From the NCBI RefSeq assembly GCF_030679875.1, contig NZ_JAUXSP010000018.1:121199-185198 (forward strand): a stretch of 64,000 nt of DNA. Direction: 5' to 3'. A program made the translations under genes and the position numbers. The DNA is from Phenylobacterium sp. (GTDB taxonomy: Bacteria > Pseudomonadota > Alphaproteobacteria > Caulobacterales > Caulobacteraceae). The notes beneath the pieces were generated by a model that made no database searches, was not told where the DNA came from, and saw only the letters and a list, made by a program, of their open reading frames with translations. The first letter of the stretch is position 1. Every line of letters starts with the position of its first letter. This document shows positions 28,708 through 38,985 of this stretch, one piece after another.

Positions 28708-29220
28708 GGACCTGCCCCCCAAACCTTGGACCAGGTCGGGCCGGGATTTCTCGCCGGTCAGGCGTCGGGTGGGCCATGTGTCCCGGCGCCATTCATGAGC
28801 ACGGTCGGGCACTTGTCGCCGATCGCGCTGTGGGGACGATGTTCGTTGTAGTCCCTACGCCAAGCCTCGCATTTTGATCAGGCGTCGTCGAGGGACATGA
28901 ACCAGGCGGTGTTCAAGCATTCGGCCCGGACCTTGCCGTTGAAGGACTCCGCAAAGGCGTTGTCCGTCGGCTTGCCAGGGCGGCTGAAGTCCAGGATGAC
29001 GCCCCGCTGGTAGGCCCAGAGATCAAGGTCGCGGGAGACAAATTCGGGGCCATTGTCGACGCGGATGACCCGTGGATAGCCGACCGCTTTGCCGGCCAGT
29101 TCGAGCGTCTGGACGACGTCGCAGGCCTTGTAGGCAAAGCGGGGATCCAGCGCCGGCGAACACCGACTGAAGGTGTCTATTATCGCCAGGATGCGTATCT
29201 TACGCCCGTCGAAGAGCTGG
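28708..29220 (-). mobile_element. IS3-family OrfB 3' remnant, copy A
   Basis: [19 protein letters not shown]...[51 protein letters not shown]; near-identical to 53020-53529 in inverted orientation. Confidence 0.92.
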
Positions 29221-29739
29221 TGTGCGCCGTCGACAACTTCACCCGCGAGGCCCTGGCGCTGATCGTGGACACCTCGATCGGCGGCCATCGCATGGCACGC
29301 TGCCTGATCGCCCGGCATGGAATGCCACCCACCATCGTCAGCAACAACGGCACGGAAATGACAAGCCGTGCGATGTTGGAATGGACCAACCGCACCGGGA
29401 CCGGCTGGCACTACATCGCGCCGAGCAAACCACAGCAGAATGGCTTCGTGGAGAGCTTCAACGGCAAGCTGCACGACGAGGGCCTGAACGAGAAGGTCTT
29501 CGCGCACCCAGCGAACGCCCGGGCCGTAATCGAGCGCTGGCGGCGCGATTACAACAAATCTGCGGCCCCACTCAGCGCATAGCGGCCCAATGCCGGAAGC
29601 AGTGCGGCTGAACCCCGCGGCCGGTCGGCTGCGCAACCTCAAAGGTTATGGCGCCCGGCCGCCACCGCCAGCGCTGCAGATCAACTATCAAACCCCTGGG
29701 CTCCCACAACGATCGAGGGACCGGAGGGGGCAGGTCACC
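29217..29739 (+). mobile_element. Second, different IS3-family OrfB remnant with right terminal repeat
   Basis: [22 protein letters not shown]...[14 protein letters not shown]...[27 protein letters not shown]; ends gaccggagggggcaggtca. Confidence 0.88.
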
Positions 29740-29814
29740 TGACCAGGCAACTTGCCACCAACGGAAGGGGTGGACCGTCTCCCTGCTATCGCTCGGAAAC
29801 GGCCCACTGTTGGC

Positions 29815-32358
29815 TTAGAACCGGTACTGGAATTCTATCCCATAGGTCCGAGGAAAGTTCGGCTTCAATGTGGTACGCTGGATTCCGCTGGCCGAGGGGG
29901 CTCCGGTTCGGAAGTCCTGATAGGCCAACTCATCAAAGGCGTTCTTGACGTAGCCGATCACCGTGTAGCGATCGTCGGCGTCCTTCCAAAGCGCCCGGAA
30001 GTCGACGACTTCGTTCGATGGCGAGCGGAAGCCCGGCTGAGCAAAAACGACGGCCTGTTGCTCGTCGGTGAAGGTGTAGGTGGCCCCAAGTACGAGATCG
30101 CCCTCAGCCAACTCGACTGTATAATTCAGTCCTAGGTTGAGTTTGTTCTCCGGAGTTATGGGAAGCCTGTTCCCAACGAGGGTCTGGAGCCTGCTTCCGT
30201 CCGGCAACACGACGCCCGTAGGTCGCGCGCCCGCCTGCAGAGCCTTCGGGTCGGCTGTATCGACGAAGCAGCAGCCGCTCTTAATCTCGGTATTGAGGTA
30301 CGAATAGCTCGCGAAAATCTGAAGATGATCGATCGGAGCCCACTGGGCCTCCATCTCAAGGCCCCAACTCACAGCGTCCAGATTCACGAACTGACTGCCC
30401 GTTAAGCCCGCCGCGGGGTCAAGAACCACGGTCAGCGGCGCCTGAAAACCCTGATAGTCCGCGTAGAACAGCGCAGAATTCAGTTGGAAGCGCCGCCCCA
30501 CATTTTTCTTCAGCCCGAGCTCGAAGTTGTCAACATATTCGGGATCAGCATAGGGGATCGGAGCGAGGCCGCTCGAGGCCTGCCAACCACCCGACTTATA
30601 GCCGCGGCTGTAACGGGCGTAGGCGTTGGTGTCGCTGTCCGGCTGCCATTGCAGACCCAAGGTCCCGGTCCAGGCGTCGTAGTCGCCCGACAGGTCACGC
30701 GTCAGACCACCGCCTGAGAGCTCACGTACATTGGCGTACAACGGGTTGGCCAGGCAGGACGCGATGGTTGGGCCGCCGCATATGGCAAAGGTTGTCAAAT
30801 CCACCGCGATCCCTTGTCCGACGGCGGCTGGTATCCCCGCGGCGGCCAAGATTGTTGTCGTGGTGTTGGTGCGCGACACGTAGCGAGCCGAGTCTGTACC
30901 CGACTTCTCATCGACCGTGTACCGGATGCCACCCGTAAACGTGATGGTATCGGTGATATCATAGTCGACCTGAAGAAAGGCCGCGTAAGAATCCACCTCA
31001 AGCGTACCGTCTACGAAGAGATAGTTCCCCATCGGGTTCGGTGCCGCCGGGCCACTGGTCGCCAGATTGATCGGGTTCTGAACGGCCGGATCGTTAAGGA
31101 CCCGCTGGCCCTGGGGTTGCGCGTAGGTTTGATGATACTGGTACAGACCGGCGATCCAGCGCAGTGGCCCGCCCGTGTTCGATGACAGGTTGATCTCGTT
31201 GGAGTACCATTTTTGGTCCTCGCGGTAGAAGAACCTCTGGTCTGGCGACACGCCCGTAGCGGTGTAGGCGCCGAAAGGCGTCGCGGTCGGCACGCTGAAT
31301 AGGCCGGTGCGCGATGAACGATCCTCGTCCCCAGCCGTGTCGTAGAGATAGGATTGGTAGCCGGCCAGATACTTGAGGGTCATGCCGCCAAGATCCCAGG
31401 TAAGGTCTAAGTGCAATCGCTCATGATTACTGAGCTTACCTTCACTCGTCTGGTTGGTGCTGATCTTGTAGGGGTCGGTCATCGCCGGATTAGTTCCTGC
31501 GAAGCCGAAGGTCGGATTGTAGTAGAGGCCAGCATTGCCGAGACCGGTCGGAGACGTGGTGTCGTAGCGGCTCGTGATCGACTCGTGGACGTTGCCAACG
31601 CCGAAGCTGTCATCCCAGTCGAATTTCGTATAGCGCAGGCGGGCCGTGATGTTCTCGCCAAGATCGGCTTCCAGCTGGGCCTCGACTATGTACCGTTTAA
31701 CAGCGCTGGAATCGCCGGCAGGCCCGAGGTTCTCGAAGAAGCCTTCCTCTCGGCGCTCCAGAGAGCCCCCGAGAAGGAAGCGTAGGCCATCCGTGATCGG
31801 TCCACGAACCAAGGCGTCGGTTCGCCAGGTGCCGTAGTTCCCAAGAACGGCACGGACCTCACCGTTGAAATCCTCCGTTGGACGCTTGGCGATGATGTTC
31901 AGCGCCCCGCCGATGGAATTACGTCCGTACAGCGTGCCTTGCGGTCCACGCAGAATCTCCGTGCGTTCGATAAACAGTGACGGCGTGGCTGCATCAGCCA
32001 TGGAGTTTGAGAATATTCCGTCGGAGTACAGCGCTACGGAAGGATCGGTTCCGATAGCATTGGTCAGGCGACCAAAGCCTCGGATCGAGAGGCGGTCGTT
32101 GTTGGTATAAGTGACGCTCGGCGATACACGCGCCAAATCCTCGACGTTGGCTACCCCAAGCACGTCGCGCCGCTCACTTGTATAGGCCGTCACGGCCACG
32201 GGCACATCCTGAAGGCGCTGATCGCGCCTTTCAGCCGTCACCACCAGCTCTTCAATGGTGAAGCCGGTGTCTTGCGCCCAACCAGGCGAGGCCGCAGCCA
32301 GAGCGAGCGCGGATGCGCCGCTCGCGAAGGCGAATCGTAGATTCTTGCAATTTTTCAT
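29815..32358 (-). CDS. TonB-dependent receptor
   Basis: IEELVVTAERRDQRLQDVPVAVTAYT, IERTEILRGPQGTLYGRNSIGGALNII, C-terminal PRTYGIEFQYRF. Confidence 0.95.
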   Translation of the reverse strand: MKNCKNLRFAFASGASALALAAASPGWAQDTGFTIEELVVTAERRDQRLQDVPVAVTAYTSERRDVLGVANVEDLARVSPSVTYTNNDRLSIRGFGRLTNAIGTDPSVALYSDGIFSNSMADAATPSLFIERTEILRGPQGTLYGRNSIGGALNIIAKRPTEDFNGEVRAVLGNYGTWRTDALVRGPITDGLRFLLGGSLERREEGFFENLGPAGDSSAVKRYIVEAQLEADLGENITARLRYTKFDWDDSFGVGNVHESITSRYDTTSPTGLGNAGLYYNPTFGFAGTNPAMTDPYKISTNQTSEGKLSNHERLHLDLTWDLGGMTLKYLAGYQSYLYDTAGDEDRSSRTGLFSVPTATPFGAYTATGVSPDQRFFYREDQKWYSNEINLSSNTGGPLRWIAGLYQYHQTYAQPQGQRVLNDPAVQNPINLATSGPAAPNPMGNYLFVDGTLEVDSYAAFLQVDYDITDTITFTGGIRYTVDEKSGTDSARYVSRTNTTTTILAAAGIPAAVGQGIAVDLTTFAICGGPTIASCLANPLYANVRELSGGGLTRDLSGDYDAWTGTLGLQWQPDSDTNAYARYSRGYKSGGWQASSGLAPIPYADPEYVDNFELGLKKNVGRRFQLNSALFYADYQGFQAPLTVVLDPAAGLTGSQFVNLDAVSWGLEMEAQWAPIDHLQIFASYSYLNTEIKSGCCFVDTADPKALQAGARPTGVVLPDGSRLQTLVGNRLPITPENKLNLGLNYTVELAEGDLVLGATYTFTDEQQAVVFAQPGFRSPSNEVVDFRALWKDADDRYTVIGYVKNAFDELAYQDFRTGAPSASGIQRTTLKPNFPRTYGIEFQYRF

Positions 32359-32663
32359 GTTTCCCCCCTCAGTCGCTAGGCATTATTGCCTCTATGCTGA
32401 CGGTAATGGCCATTACCATAACGCCGTTCACGCCTGAGGCAATGCCCCTCCCTCGGGTCGCGCGACCAGCCACTGGTCGGTGCTTAAAATAAGTCCGAAG
32501 TCGCTCGTGAAAAATATCAACGCCTTGATTTGACGGTCAATCCCGGCGATTTCAGATATTCGTTTTCGCAAGTTTTGGGGATTGGGTGCGCAAAAGCTTG
32601 CGAATTGCGCGGGCCGATCGGTTTGTTGTATCTCCGCTTTTCGACCTGTGATTCACTGATCGG

Positions 32664-33806
32664 GTGGTGATTTGGGGTGCGCCCGTTGCGTCCGAAACCG
32701 CCGCGGTTCGCCCGATGCAGTTCGCCGGCGCCCTGGTCGACCTGCCACAGTCCACCGGACAAGCGTTGCCGGAGATCGGGCCAGACAGCCCCTGCTATCT
32801 CCAGTTCTCGTCCGGCAGCACGCGCTTTCCCACCGGCGCCTTTGTCCGCCGTCCGCTGCTCTGGCTCGACCTTATGGGCAAGAACGGTACGACCATCTCC
32901 TACAGCCCCACCTTCGGCTACGAGCTCTGCGCGCGGCGGGCCGAGAACGCCAGCCTCGAAGGCTATGACCTGTCGCGCTGGCGGATCGCCGGCCTCGGCG
33001 GCGACATGGTCCGCACCAAGCCCCTGCGGGACTTCGCCGCGCGCTTCGCGGCGGCGGGCTTCGACCCCCAGGCTTTCGTGGCCAGCTATGGCATGGCCGA
33101 GGCGACGCTGGCCCTGACCATGGCGCCCCTGGGCAAGGGCCTGGTCACCGAGCGACTGGATGTGCACCGCCTGGAGCGCGACGGCGTGGCGGCCTCAGGC
33201 GCGCCCTCGCCCCGCGTCCGGGAGTTCGCCCGCTGCGGGCCGCCCCTGCCGGGGCACGAGCTTCAGGTCCGCGGCGAGCGGGGCGAGATCCTGCCGGAGC
33301 GCCGGACCGGTCGGGTCTTCGCCCGCGGCCCCAGCCTGATGAGCGGCTACTTCCAGGACCCCGACGCCACCGCCCGCGTCCTGGGCGCCGAGGGTTGGCT
33401 CGACACCGGCGACCTCGGCTATCTGTCGGAGGGCGAGATCGTCCTGACCGGGCGCAGCAAGGACCTGATCATCCTCAATGGCCGCAATATCTGGCCGCAG
33501 GACCTGGAATGGACCGCTGAGGCCGAGATCGCCGGCCTGCGCAGCGGCGATGTCGCCGCCTTCTCCGTTCCCGCCGAGGGCGAGGAGGCGGTGATCGTCC
33601 TGGTCCAGACCCGCAGCAGCGACGCTGAAACGCGCCAGAAGCTGGCCGTCGAGGTCACCGACCTGCTCCGCCAGCGCCACGGCGTGGAGGCCCAGGTGAA
33701 CCTTGTCGGCGGGCACGCCCTGCCCCAGACCTCGTCGGGCAAGCTCAGCCGTTCGCGGGCCAAGGCTGAGTATCTCGCCGGGCTGGCCGAAGCCGAGCCG
33801 GCCTAG
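32664..33806 (+). pseudogene. Fatty acyl-AMP ligase/acyl-ACP synthetase (AasR-like), N-terminally truncated and internally deleted
   Basis: YLQFSSGSTRFPTG joined directly to AFVRRPLLWLDLMGKNGTTISYSPTFGYELCARRAEN; LSRSRAKAEY C-terminus. Confidence 0.8.
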
Positions 33807-33807
33807 G

Positions 33808-34761
33808 GTGTCACGGGGTCTCGTCACGGTCACCGGCGCGACGGGGTTCCTCGGCCGCTATCTCGTGCCCGCGCTCGCGGCCGACGGCTGGCGCATACGG
33901 GTGCTGGCCCGCCGCGACGTTATCCACCCCCTGTGGCGCGGCCTGGAGGTCGAGGTCGTGCCCGGCGATCTGGGAGATGATCGCGCCCTGGACAGGGCCT
34001 GCGCCGGCGCCGACGTCGTCATTCATGGGGCTGGCCTGATCAAGGCGCGCAGCCGGGCCGCCTTCTTCATCGTCAATGAGCAAGGCGCCCGCCGGGTGGC
34101 TGAGCGCGCCGAGGGCGCGGTGCTGCTGATCTCCAGCCTGGCCGCGCGGGAGCCCGGACTTTCGGACTACGCCGCCAGCAAGCGGGCCGGCGAGACGGCG
34201 GCGCACGCAGTGCTGGGCGAGCGCCTGACCATCGTGCGCCCCCCGGCCCTTTACGGCCCCGGCGACGCCGAGACCCTGCCCCTCTTCCAGCTGGCCGCCG
34301 CAAGTCCGATCCTGCCGCTTCTCGATCCGAAGGCGCGGATGGCCATGATGCATGTCGAGGACGCGGCGCGGCAGATCGCCGCCCTGACGGGACAGCCGGG
34401 CGGCCAGACGCTCAGCCTGTCCGATCCTCGCCCCCAGGGCTATGGCTGGCGCGAGGTGTTCCAGACGGCGGCGGACGCCTTTGGCCGCAGGCCCCGCTTC
34501 CAGCGGATCCCCAACGCCGCCCTGGGCGTCGTCGCCGTGATGGGCGCGGCGCGGGGCGGTCGATCGGCCCCCATGCTGACCTTCGGCAAGCTGCGAGAGT
34601 TGACGCACCTGGACTGGTCGGTGGCGCCGGGCGAGCAGATTTCCGGACTTCCGCCGGCCCGCTTTAATCTCGCCGACGGGTTCCTACATACGGTTCAGGG
34701 GTATGCGGCCTCCGGCGTCAGGTTTCGCAAACCGCCGCTACAGCAGGCGATCAGGTGCTGA
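33808..34761 (+). CDS. NAD-dependent epimerase/SDR, ceramide-locus CerR-like (start uncertain; the listed ORF begins at 33703)
   Basis: VTGATGFLGRYLVPALAADGWRIRVLAR; YAASKRAGE; position between acyl-AMP ligase and ACP/Spt. Confidence 0.8.
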   Translation: MSRGLVTVTGATGFLGRYLVPALAADGWRIRVLARRDVIHPLWRGLEVEVVPGDLGDDRALDRACAGADVVIHGAGLIKARSRAAFFIVNEQGARRVAERAEGAVLLISSLAAREPGLSDYAASKRAGETAAHAVLGERLTIVRPPALYGPGDAETLPLFQLAAASPILPLLDPKARMAMMHVEDAARQIAALTGQPGGQTLSLSDPRPQGYGWREVFQTAADAFGRRPRFQRIPNAALGVVAVMGAARGGRSAPMLTFGKLRELTHLDWSVAPGEQISGLPPARFNLADGFLHTVQGYAASGVRFRKPPLQQAIRC

Positions 34762-34830
34762 CGCCCGCGTCATATTGCGCCAAAGATGCGGCGTTAACGG
34801 ACGATCGTTCTAGGGGGCGAGTCGGTCTCT

Positions 34831-35082
34831 ATGCAACTGGTGACAGATCCCACCGTGCTTGAGGTGGCGAAGGCCGCTGAGGCCGTGCTGGAGCGCGAGG
34901 TCCTTGTGACCGCGTCATCCGACATCTCGCGCGACCTCGCCGTGGACTCCCTGGCCCTCATGAACATCGTGATGGAGCTCGAAGATCGCTTCGACATCTC
35001 CATCCCCATCGACCGCCTGAGCGAAGTCCAGACCGTGGGCGATCTCGCGGCGCTTATCGACAACATCCGGAACAAGGTTTGA
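34831..35082 (+). CDS. Acyl carrier protein (AcpR-like)
   Basis: Phosphopantetheine-type DLAVDSLALMNIVMELEDRFDISIP. Confidence 0.88.
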   Translation: MQLVTDPTVLEVAKAAEAVLEREVLVTASSDISRDLAVDSLALMNIVMELEDRFDISIPIDRLSEVQTVGDLAALIDNIRNKV

Positions 35083-36302
35083 GCATGGCTCTGCTCGATA
35101 GGCACGCGGCGTCCAGAGACGCCTATAAGGCGCTTCGCGATACGGCGGCCGATCCGTTCGGGGTCCGGTTCGATGCGGTCATCTCCCCCACGGAGGGCGT
35201 CGTCGACGGCCGTCCGACCATTCTGCTCGGCACCAACAACTATCTGGGCCTGACCTTTGACGAGGCCTGTGTCGAGGAGTCGGTCCGCGCAGTGCGCGAG
35301 CGGGGCACCGGCACTACGGGGTCGCGCATCGCCAATGGCAGCTATGAGGGCCATGTGGAGCTGGAGCGCGCCCTGGAAGCCTTCTATGGCCGCCAGCACG
35401 CCATGGTGTTCACCACGGGCTATCAGGCCAATCTGGGCGTGCTCTCGACCCTGGTCGGTCGGGGCGACCACCTGCTTCTGGACGCCGACAGCCACGCCAG
35501 CATCTATGACGGCTCGCGCCTGGGCCACGCCGAGGTCACCCGCTTCCGCCACAACGATCCCGAGGATCTCTACAAGCGCCTGCGTCGCCTCAAGGACGCG
35601 CCCGGCGAGAAGCTCATCGTCGTCGAGGGCATCTACTCGATGGTCGGCGACGTGGCGCCCCTGCGGGAGATCGCGGCGGTGAAGCGCGAGATGGGCGCCT
35701 ATCTGCTGGTGGATGAGGCCCATTCCATGGGCGTCCTGGGGGCGACCGGCCGCGGTCTGGCCGAGGAGGTGGCGGCCGAGGCCGATGTGGACGTCATCGT
35801 CGGCACCTTCTCCAAGAGCCTGGGCTCGGTGGGCGGCTTCTGTGTCTCGGACATGGATGATTTCGATGTCATGCGCATCGTCTGCCGCCCCTACATGTTC
35901 ACCGCCTCCCTGCCGCCGGCGGTGATCGCCTCGACCCTGGGCGCCCTGCGCCGGATCCAGGAGGCGCCGGAACTGCGCCACCGGCTGCACGCCAACGCCC
36001 AGCACCTCTATGACGGGCTCACCGCCCTGGGGCTGGCGACGGGGCCGACCTGCAGCCCGATCGTGGCCGTCACCATGCCGGACCAGGCGGTGGCCGCCGC
36101 CATGTGGAACCTGCTGCTGCAGAACGGGGTCTATCTCAATCTCGCCCTGCCCCCGGCGACCCCGGACAACCGCCCCCTGCTCCGCTCGAGCGTCAGCGCG
36201 GCCCACAGCATCGAACAGCTGGACCAGGTCATCGCGGTGATGGGCAAGGTGGCGCGCGAACTCGGCGTGCTGGCGACCGAACCCAAGCGTGCCCGCGGCT
36301 GA
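35079..36302 (+). CDS. spt: Serine palmitoyltransferase (AOS-family PLP enzyme)
   Basis: TNNYLGLTFDEA, GSRIANGSYEGHVELERALEAFYG, LVDEAHSMGVLGATGRG, PLP-lysine region GTFSKSLGSVGGF. Confidence 0.9.
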   Translation: MSMALLDRHAASRDAYKALRDTAADPFGVRFDAVISPTEGVVDGRPTILLGTNNYLGLTFDEACVEESVRAVRERGTGTTGSRIANGSYEGHVELERALEAFYGRQHAMVFTTGYQANLGVLSTLVGRGDHLLLDADSHASIYDGSRLGHAEVTRFRHNDPEDLYKRLRRLKDAPGEKLIVVEGIYSMVGDVAPLREIAAVKREMGAYLLVDEAHSMGVLGATGRGLAEEVAAEADVDVIVGTFSKSLGSVGGFCVSDMDDFDVMRIVCRPYMFTASLPPAVIASTLGALRRIQEAPELRHRLHANAQHLYDGLTALGLATGPTCSPIVAVTMPDQAVAAAMWNLLLQNGVYLNLALPPATPDNRPLLRSSVSAAHSIEQLDQVIAVMGKVARELGVLATEPKRARG

Positions 36303-36323
36303 AGGTCGGGTCGGTCGGCGCCC

Positions 36324-37265
36324 TCAGGCGCGGTCGCGGCCGGCGGTCTGCGCGCGACGGGCCTTCCACAGCCGCCAGAACACCCCGGGCGAGGCCAGGA
36401 TGGGGTGCTTCTCCCGCCACGGCGTGAGCGGCACGCGCAGGCCGGTGTGCCGCTCGATCTTCCAGGCGGCGTAGCGGGCCGCCCCCTCGAAGGTGAAGGC
36501 CGCCTTGGCGAGACGGGCCAGGTTGAGCGGCTTGCCAAGCGCGCGCCTAAGTCGCCAGGCCGCCAGGATGCGCCCCCGCTCATGGTCGTCCAACACGGGC
36601 CGCACCGTCCCATCACCCGGCGTCTCCTCGAACGCCAGGCCCTGCGCCCGCCAGGCCGCCAGCAGCAGCCGCTCGTAGCGGCCGGGATCGACGCCCAGGA
36701 TATCGTTCTCCCGCCCGCGGGCCTCGACGCGGAACTCCGCCGCATAGGTCTGGCGAAATAGGGCCCGCCAGTAGTCCAGGGCAGGGCCTTCCGATGGACC
36801 GAGGGCGGCGGCGAACCGGGCCGCGGCGCAGGCGGCCTCGGAGACGGCCCGGGAGATGTCCCGAAGGGTGTCCGCATCCGACGCCCAGACCAGGGCCGAG
36901 GGCTGGACGAAGCGCGTCCAGATGGTCGTGTCGATCCGCCGTCCCGTGACCGCCGAGCGGAACTGGGCCAGGGTCATGGTCGCCACCTTGGCCCGCAGGA
37001 TACGGCCGTCGAGCTCCAGCTCGTGGTAGCTGACATCGGGCCAGAGAACCCGGCCCGCCAGGCCGCGCCAACCCGGGCGCGGGCCATGGGTAAGGACGTA
37101 GAAGTCCACCACGCCGTCCAGATCGCCTGTGCGCAGGACCGATCCGTAGAACAGAACCGCGGCGACGCCCTCGATGCGACTGGCCAGCGCCTGCGCCATG
37201 GCGCGCCCCGGCGGTGGGGCGGCCCGCGCCAGGTCTTCGCCGACCAGGGTCTGCAGAGCCTCCAT
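36324..37265 (-). CDS. Nucleotidyltransferase-like protein of the sphingolipid locus (possibly CpgD-like)
   Basis: VLFYGSVLRTGDLDGVVDFYV (GS...D motif); adjacent to spt. Confidence 0.65.
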   Translation of the reverse strand: MEALQTLVGEDLARAAPPPGRAMAQALASRIEGVAAVLFYGSVLRTGDLDGVVDFYVLTHGPRPGWRGLAGRVLWPDVSYHELELDGRILRAKVATMTLAQFRSAVTGRRIDTTIWTRFVQPSALVWASDADTLRDISRAVSEAACAAARFAAALGPSEGPALDYWRALFRQTYAAEFRVEARGRENDILGVDPGRYERLLLAAWRAQGLAFEETPGDGTVRPVLDDHERGRILAAWRLRRALGKPLNLARLAKAAFTFEGAARYAAWKIERHTGLRVPLTPWREKHPILASPGVFWRLWKARRAQTAGRDRA

Positions 37266-37998
37266 CACGGGACCAGGAATCGCACAGGCGCGCCCAGGCC
37301 GATCGCGATCTCGCCGCCGGGGAACACCTCGCCGTCAACGACCACGGGCGCCGGGCTGGAAACCACAACGCGCTCGGCCAGGCTCCGACGGTAACCTTGG
37401 CGTCGCAGCCAGGTCTCAGCGCGACCCATCAGCACGGCCGGCAGGGCCAGCGCCAGTCGCCTGGGGGGGGGCGGCGACGTCCAAGACTTTCATCCCATCC
37501 TGCGGGGGACCGAAGGGGCGAAGCCCGAGGGGCAGGCGCTTGAGCGACGTGGCCAGCACGACGAAGCGCGGGGCGAGCGTCGTCTCGCGCCCATCGATGG
37601 ACAGGCTCGCGCGCACCCCCTGGCGCCAGCCGTCGCCGTCCTGGCCAAACAGTGCGCCAAAGGCTGCGCCGACGACCGTCAAGGCCACCGCCAGGCTGTG
37701 GAAGGCCCCCATGCGGTGGACGGACTGCGACATCTGGGTGGCGCGAACGAAGGCGCCGAGGCCAAAGATGAACCCCGCGAGATCCGCCTGCTCATCGCCA
37801 GCCCAGCCCAGGGCCAGGGGACGCCGTGTCTTCAGGTTCAGCGGGCCACGGGTGATCCGCGCCAGAGTTGCGTCCAGGGTCCAGCCGGGCCGGATCCCGA
37901 GGTCGAGGGCCAGTACGTTGGTCTTGCCAGAGGGCAAGACGGCCAGAATTGGCGTTGAGGCGCCGAGCCTGATTAAAAGATCGGACGGTTCCGTCTGA
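37265..37998 (-). pseudogene. Lipid/ceramide kinase-like (DAGK/YegS family; possibly CpgB-like), N-terminally truncated with a frameshift at a 9-G run
   Basis: LIRLGASTPILAVLPSGKTNVLALDLG; two halves in different frames joined at 37463-37471. Confidence 0.7.
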
Positions 37999-38010
37999 TC
38001 GCATCAGTCT

Positions 38011-38484
38011 CTAGCGCTGATAGCGCATGGAGATGGGGACCTGGGTGGTGCCTGGTCCGGCGCGGAACCGCACGCTCTCAAAGGACGGAAGGCCGACGCG
38101 GGTCGGCGCATTGTTGGAAAACCCGAACCCCTCCGCCGGCATGCCGATGATCGTCCGGTTGAAGTCATGATCGCTGTTGACGTCGTGATAGATGGCGATG
38201 GCGTAGTAGGCCGGCTCGGGAACCCAGAAACAGACCTCGGTCATCCGCGGCGTCGCCTTCACCCGTGCGCGCAGCAGCTTGCCCTTGGGCGCCAGGAACC
38301 GGCGGGGGTTGTCGGGATAGAGGGTGACCGCCACCTCCCCCTTGATCGGGCTCACGCCGGTGACCGCCACCGAGACCTTGTGCGGCCCTTCACGGCCCAC
38401 GCATTGGTCGGCCGCCAGGCTGGGCGCAGCGACCCCGAGCGACACGACGAAGGCAAGGCCCGCAAGGGCTGTTCGGACTTTCAT
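38011..38484 (-). CDS. Secreted DUF2141 protein (possibly CpgA-like)
   Basis: Signal peptide; GEVAVTLYPDNPRRF, YYAIAIYHDVNSDHDFNRTIIGMPAEGFGFSNN. Confidence 0.8.
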   Translation of the reverse strand: MKVRTALAGLAFVVSLGVAAPSLAADQCVGREGPHKVSVAVTGVSPIKGEVAVTLYPDNPRRFLAPKGKLLRARVKATPRMTEVCFWVPEPAYYAIAIYHDVNSDHDFNRTIIGMPAEGFGFSNNAPTRVGLPSFESVRFRAGPGTTQVPISMRYQR

Positions 38485-38547
38485 GGGCTGTGACGACCCC
38501 CTATGTTTGCGCCGACGGCGGATGGCGCCCGATCAGCAGGGTGCTTC

Positions 38548-38985
38548 ATGAGCAATGCGACCGCGGTAAACTTTGGCTATCCCCACTCGATGGTGGGTGA
38601 GACTGACCATTGGCTGTTGCTGGTGCGCCCCAAGCAGCCTACATTTGGGTCTCTCGTCCTTGTGTGCAAGGAGCCCGTCCAGGCATTTTCAGATCTGAGC
38701 GGCCAGGCCTTTGAAGATCTGCAGGTGGCGGTCCGCGGGATTGAGCGTCTTCTGCGCCAGACTGTGGACTACGCCAAGATCAACTATCTGATGCTCATGA
38801 TGGTCGATCCCGATGTACATTTCCACGTGATTCCCCGGTACGAGGGCGTGCGTGAACACGCGGGCGAGACCTTCGCCGACGCCGGCTGGCCGGGCCAGCC
38901 CAACCTGGCGTCGGCCGTGGCGCTCAGTCCCGAAGGTCTTGCGGCGCTGGCCGAGGCCTGGCGGCGCGAGTGGCGCGCGGCGTGA
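38548..38985 (+). CDS. HIT-family-like protein
   Basis: WLLLVRPKQPTFGSLVLVCKE; histidine triad-like DVHFHVIPRYEG. Confidence 0.7.
   Translation: MSNATAVNFGYPHSMVGETDHWLLLVRPKQPTFGSLVLVCKEPVQAFSDLSGQAFEDLQVAVRGIERLLRQTVDYAKINYLMLMMVDPDVHFHVIPRYEGVREHAGETFADAGWPGQPNLASAVALSPEGLAALAEAWRREWRAA

Noticed and set aside
34794-36206. 470-aa minus-strand ORF
   Set aside because: Antisense shadow of serine palmitoyltransferase.
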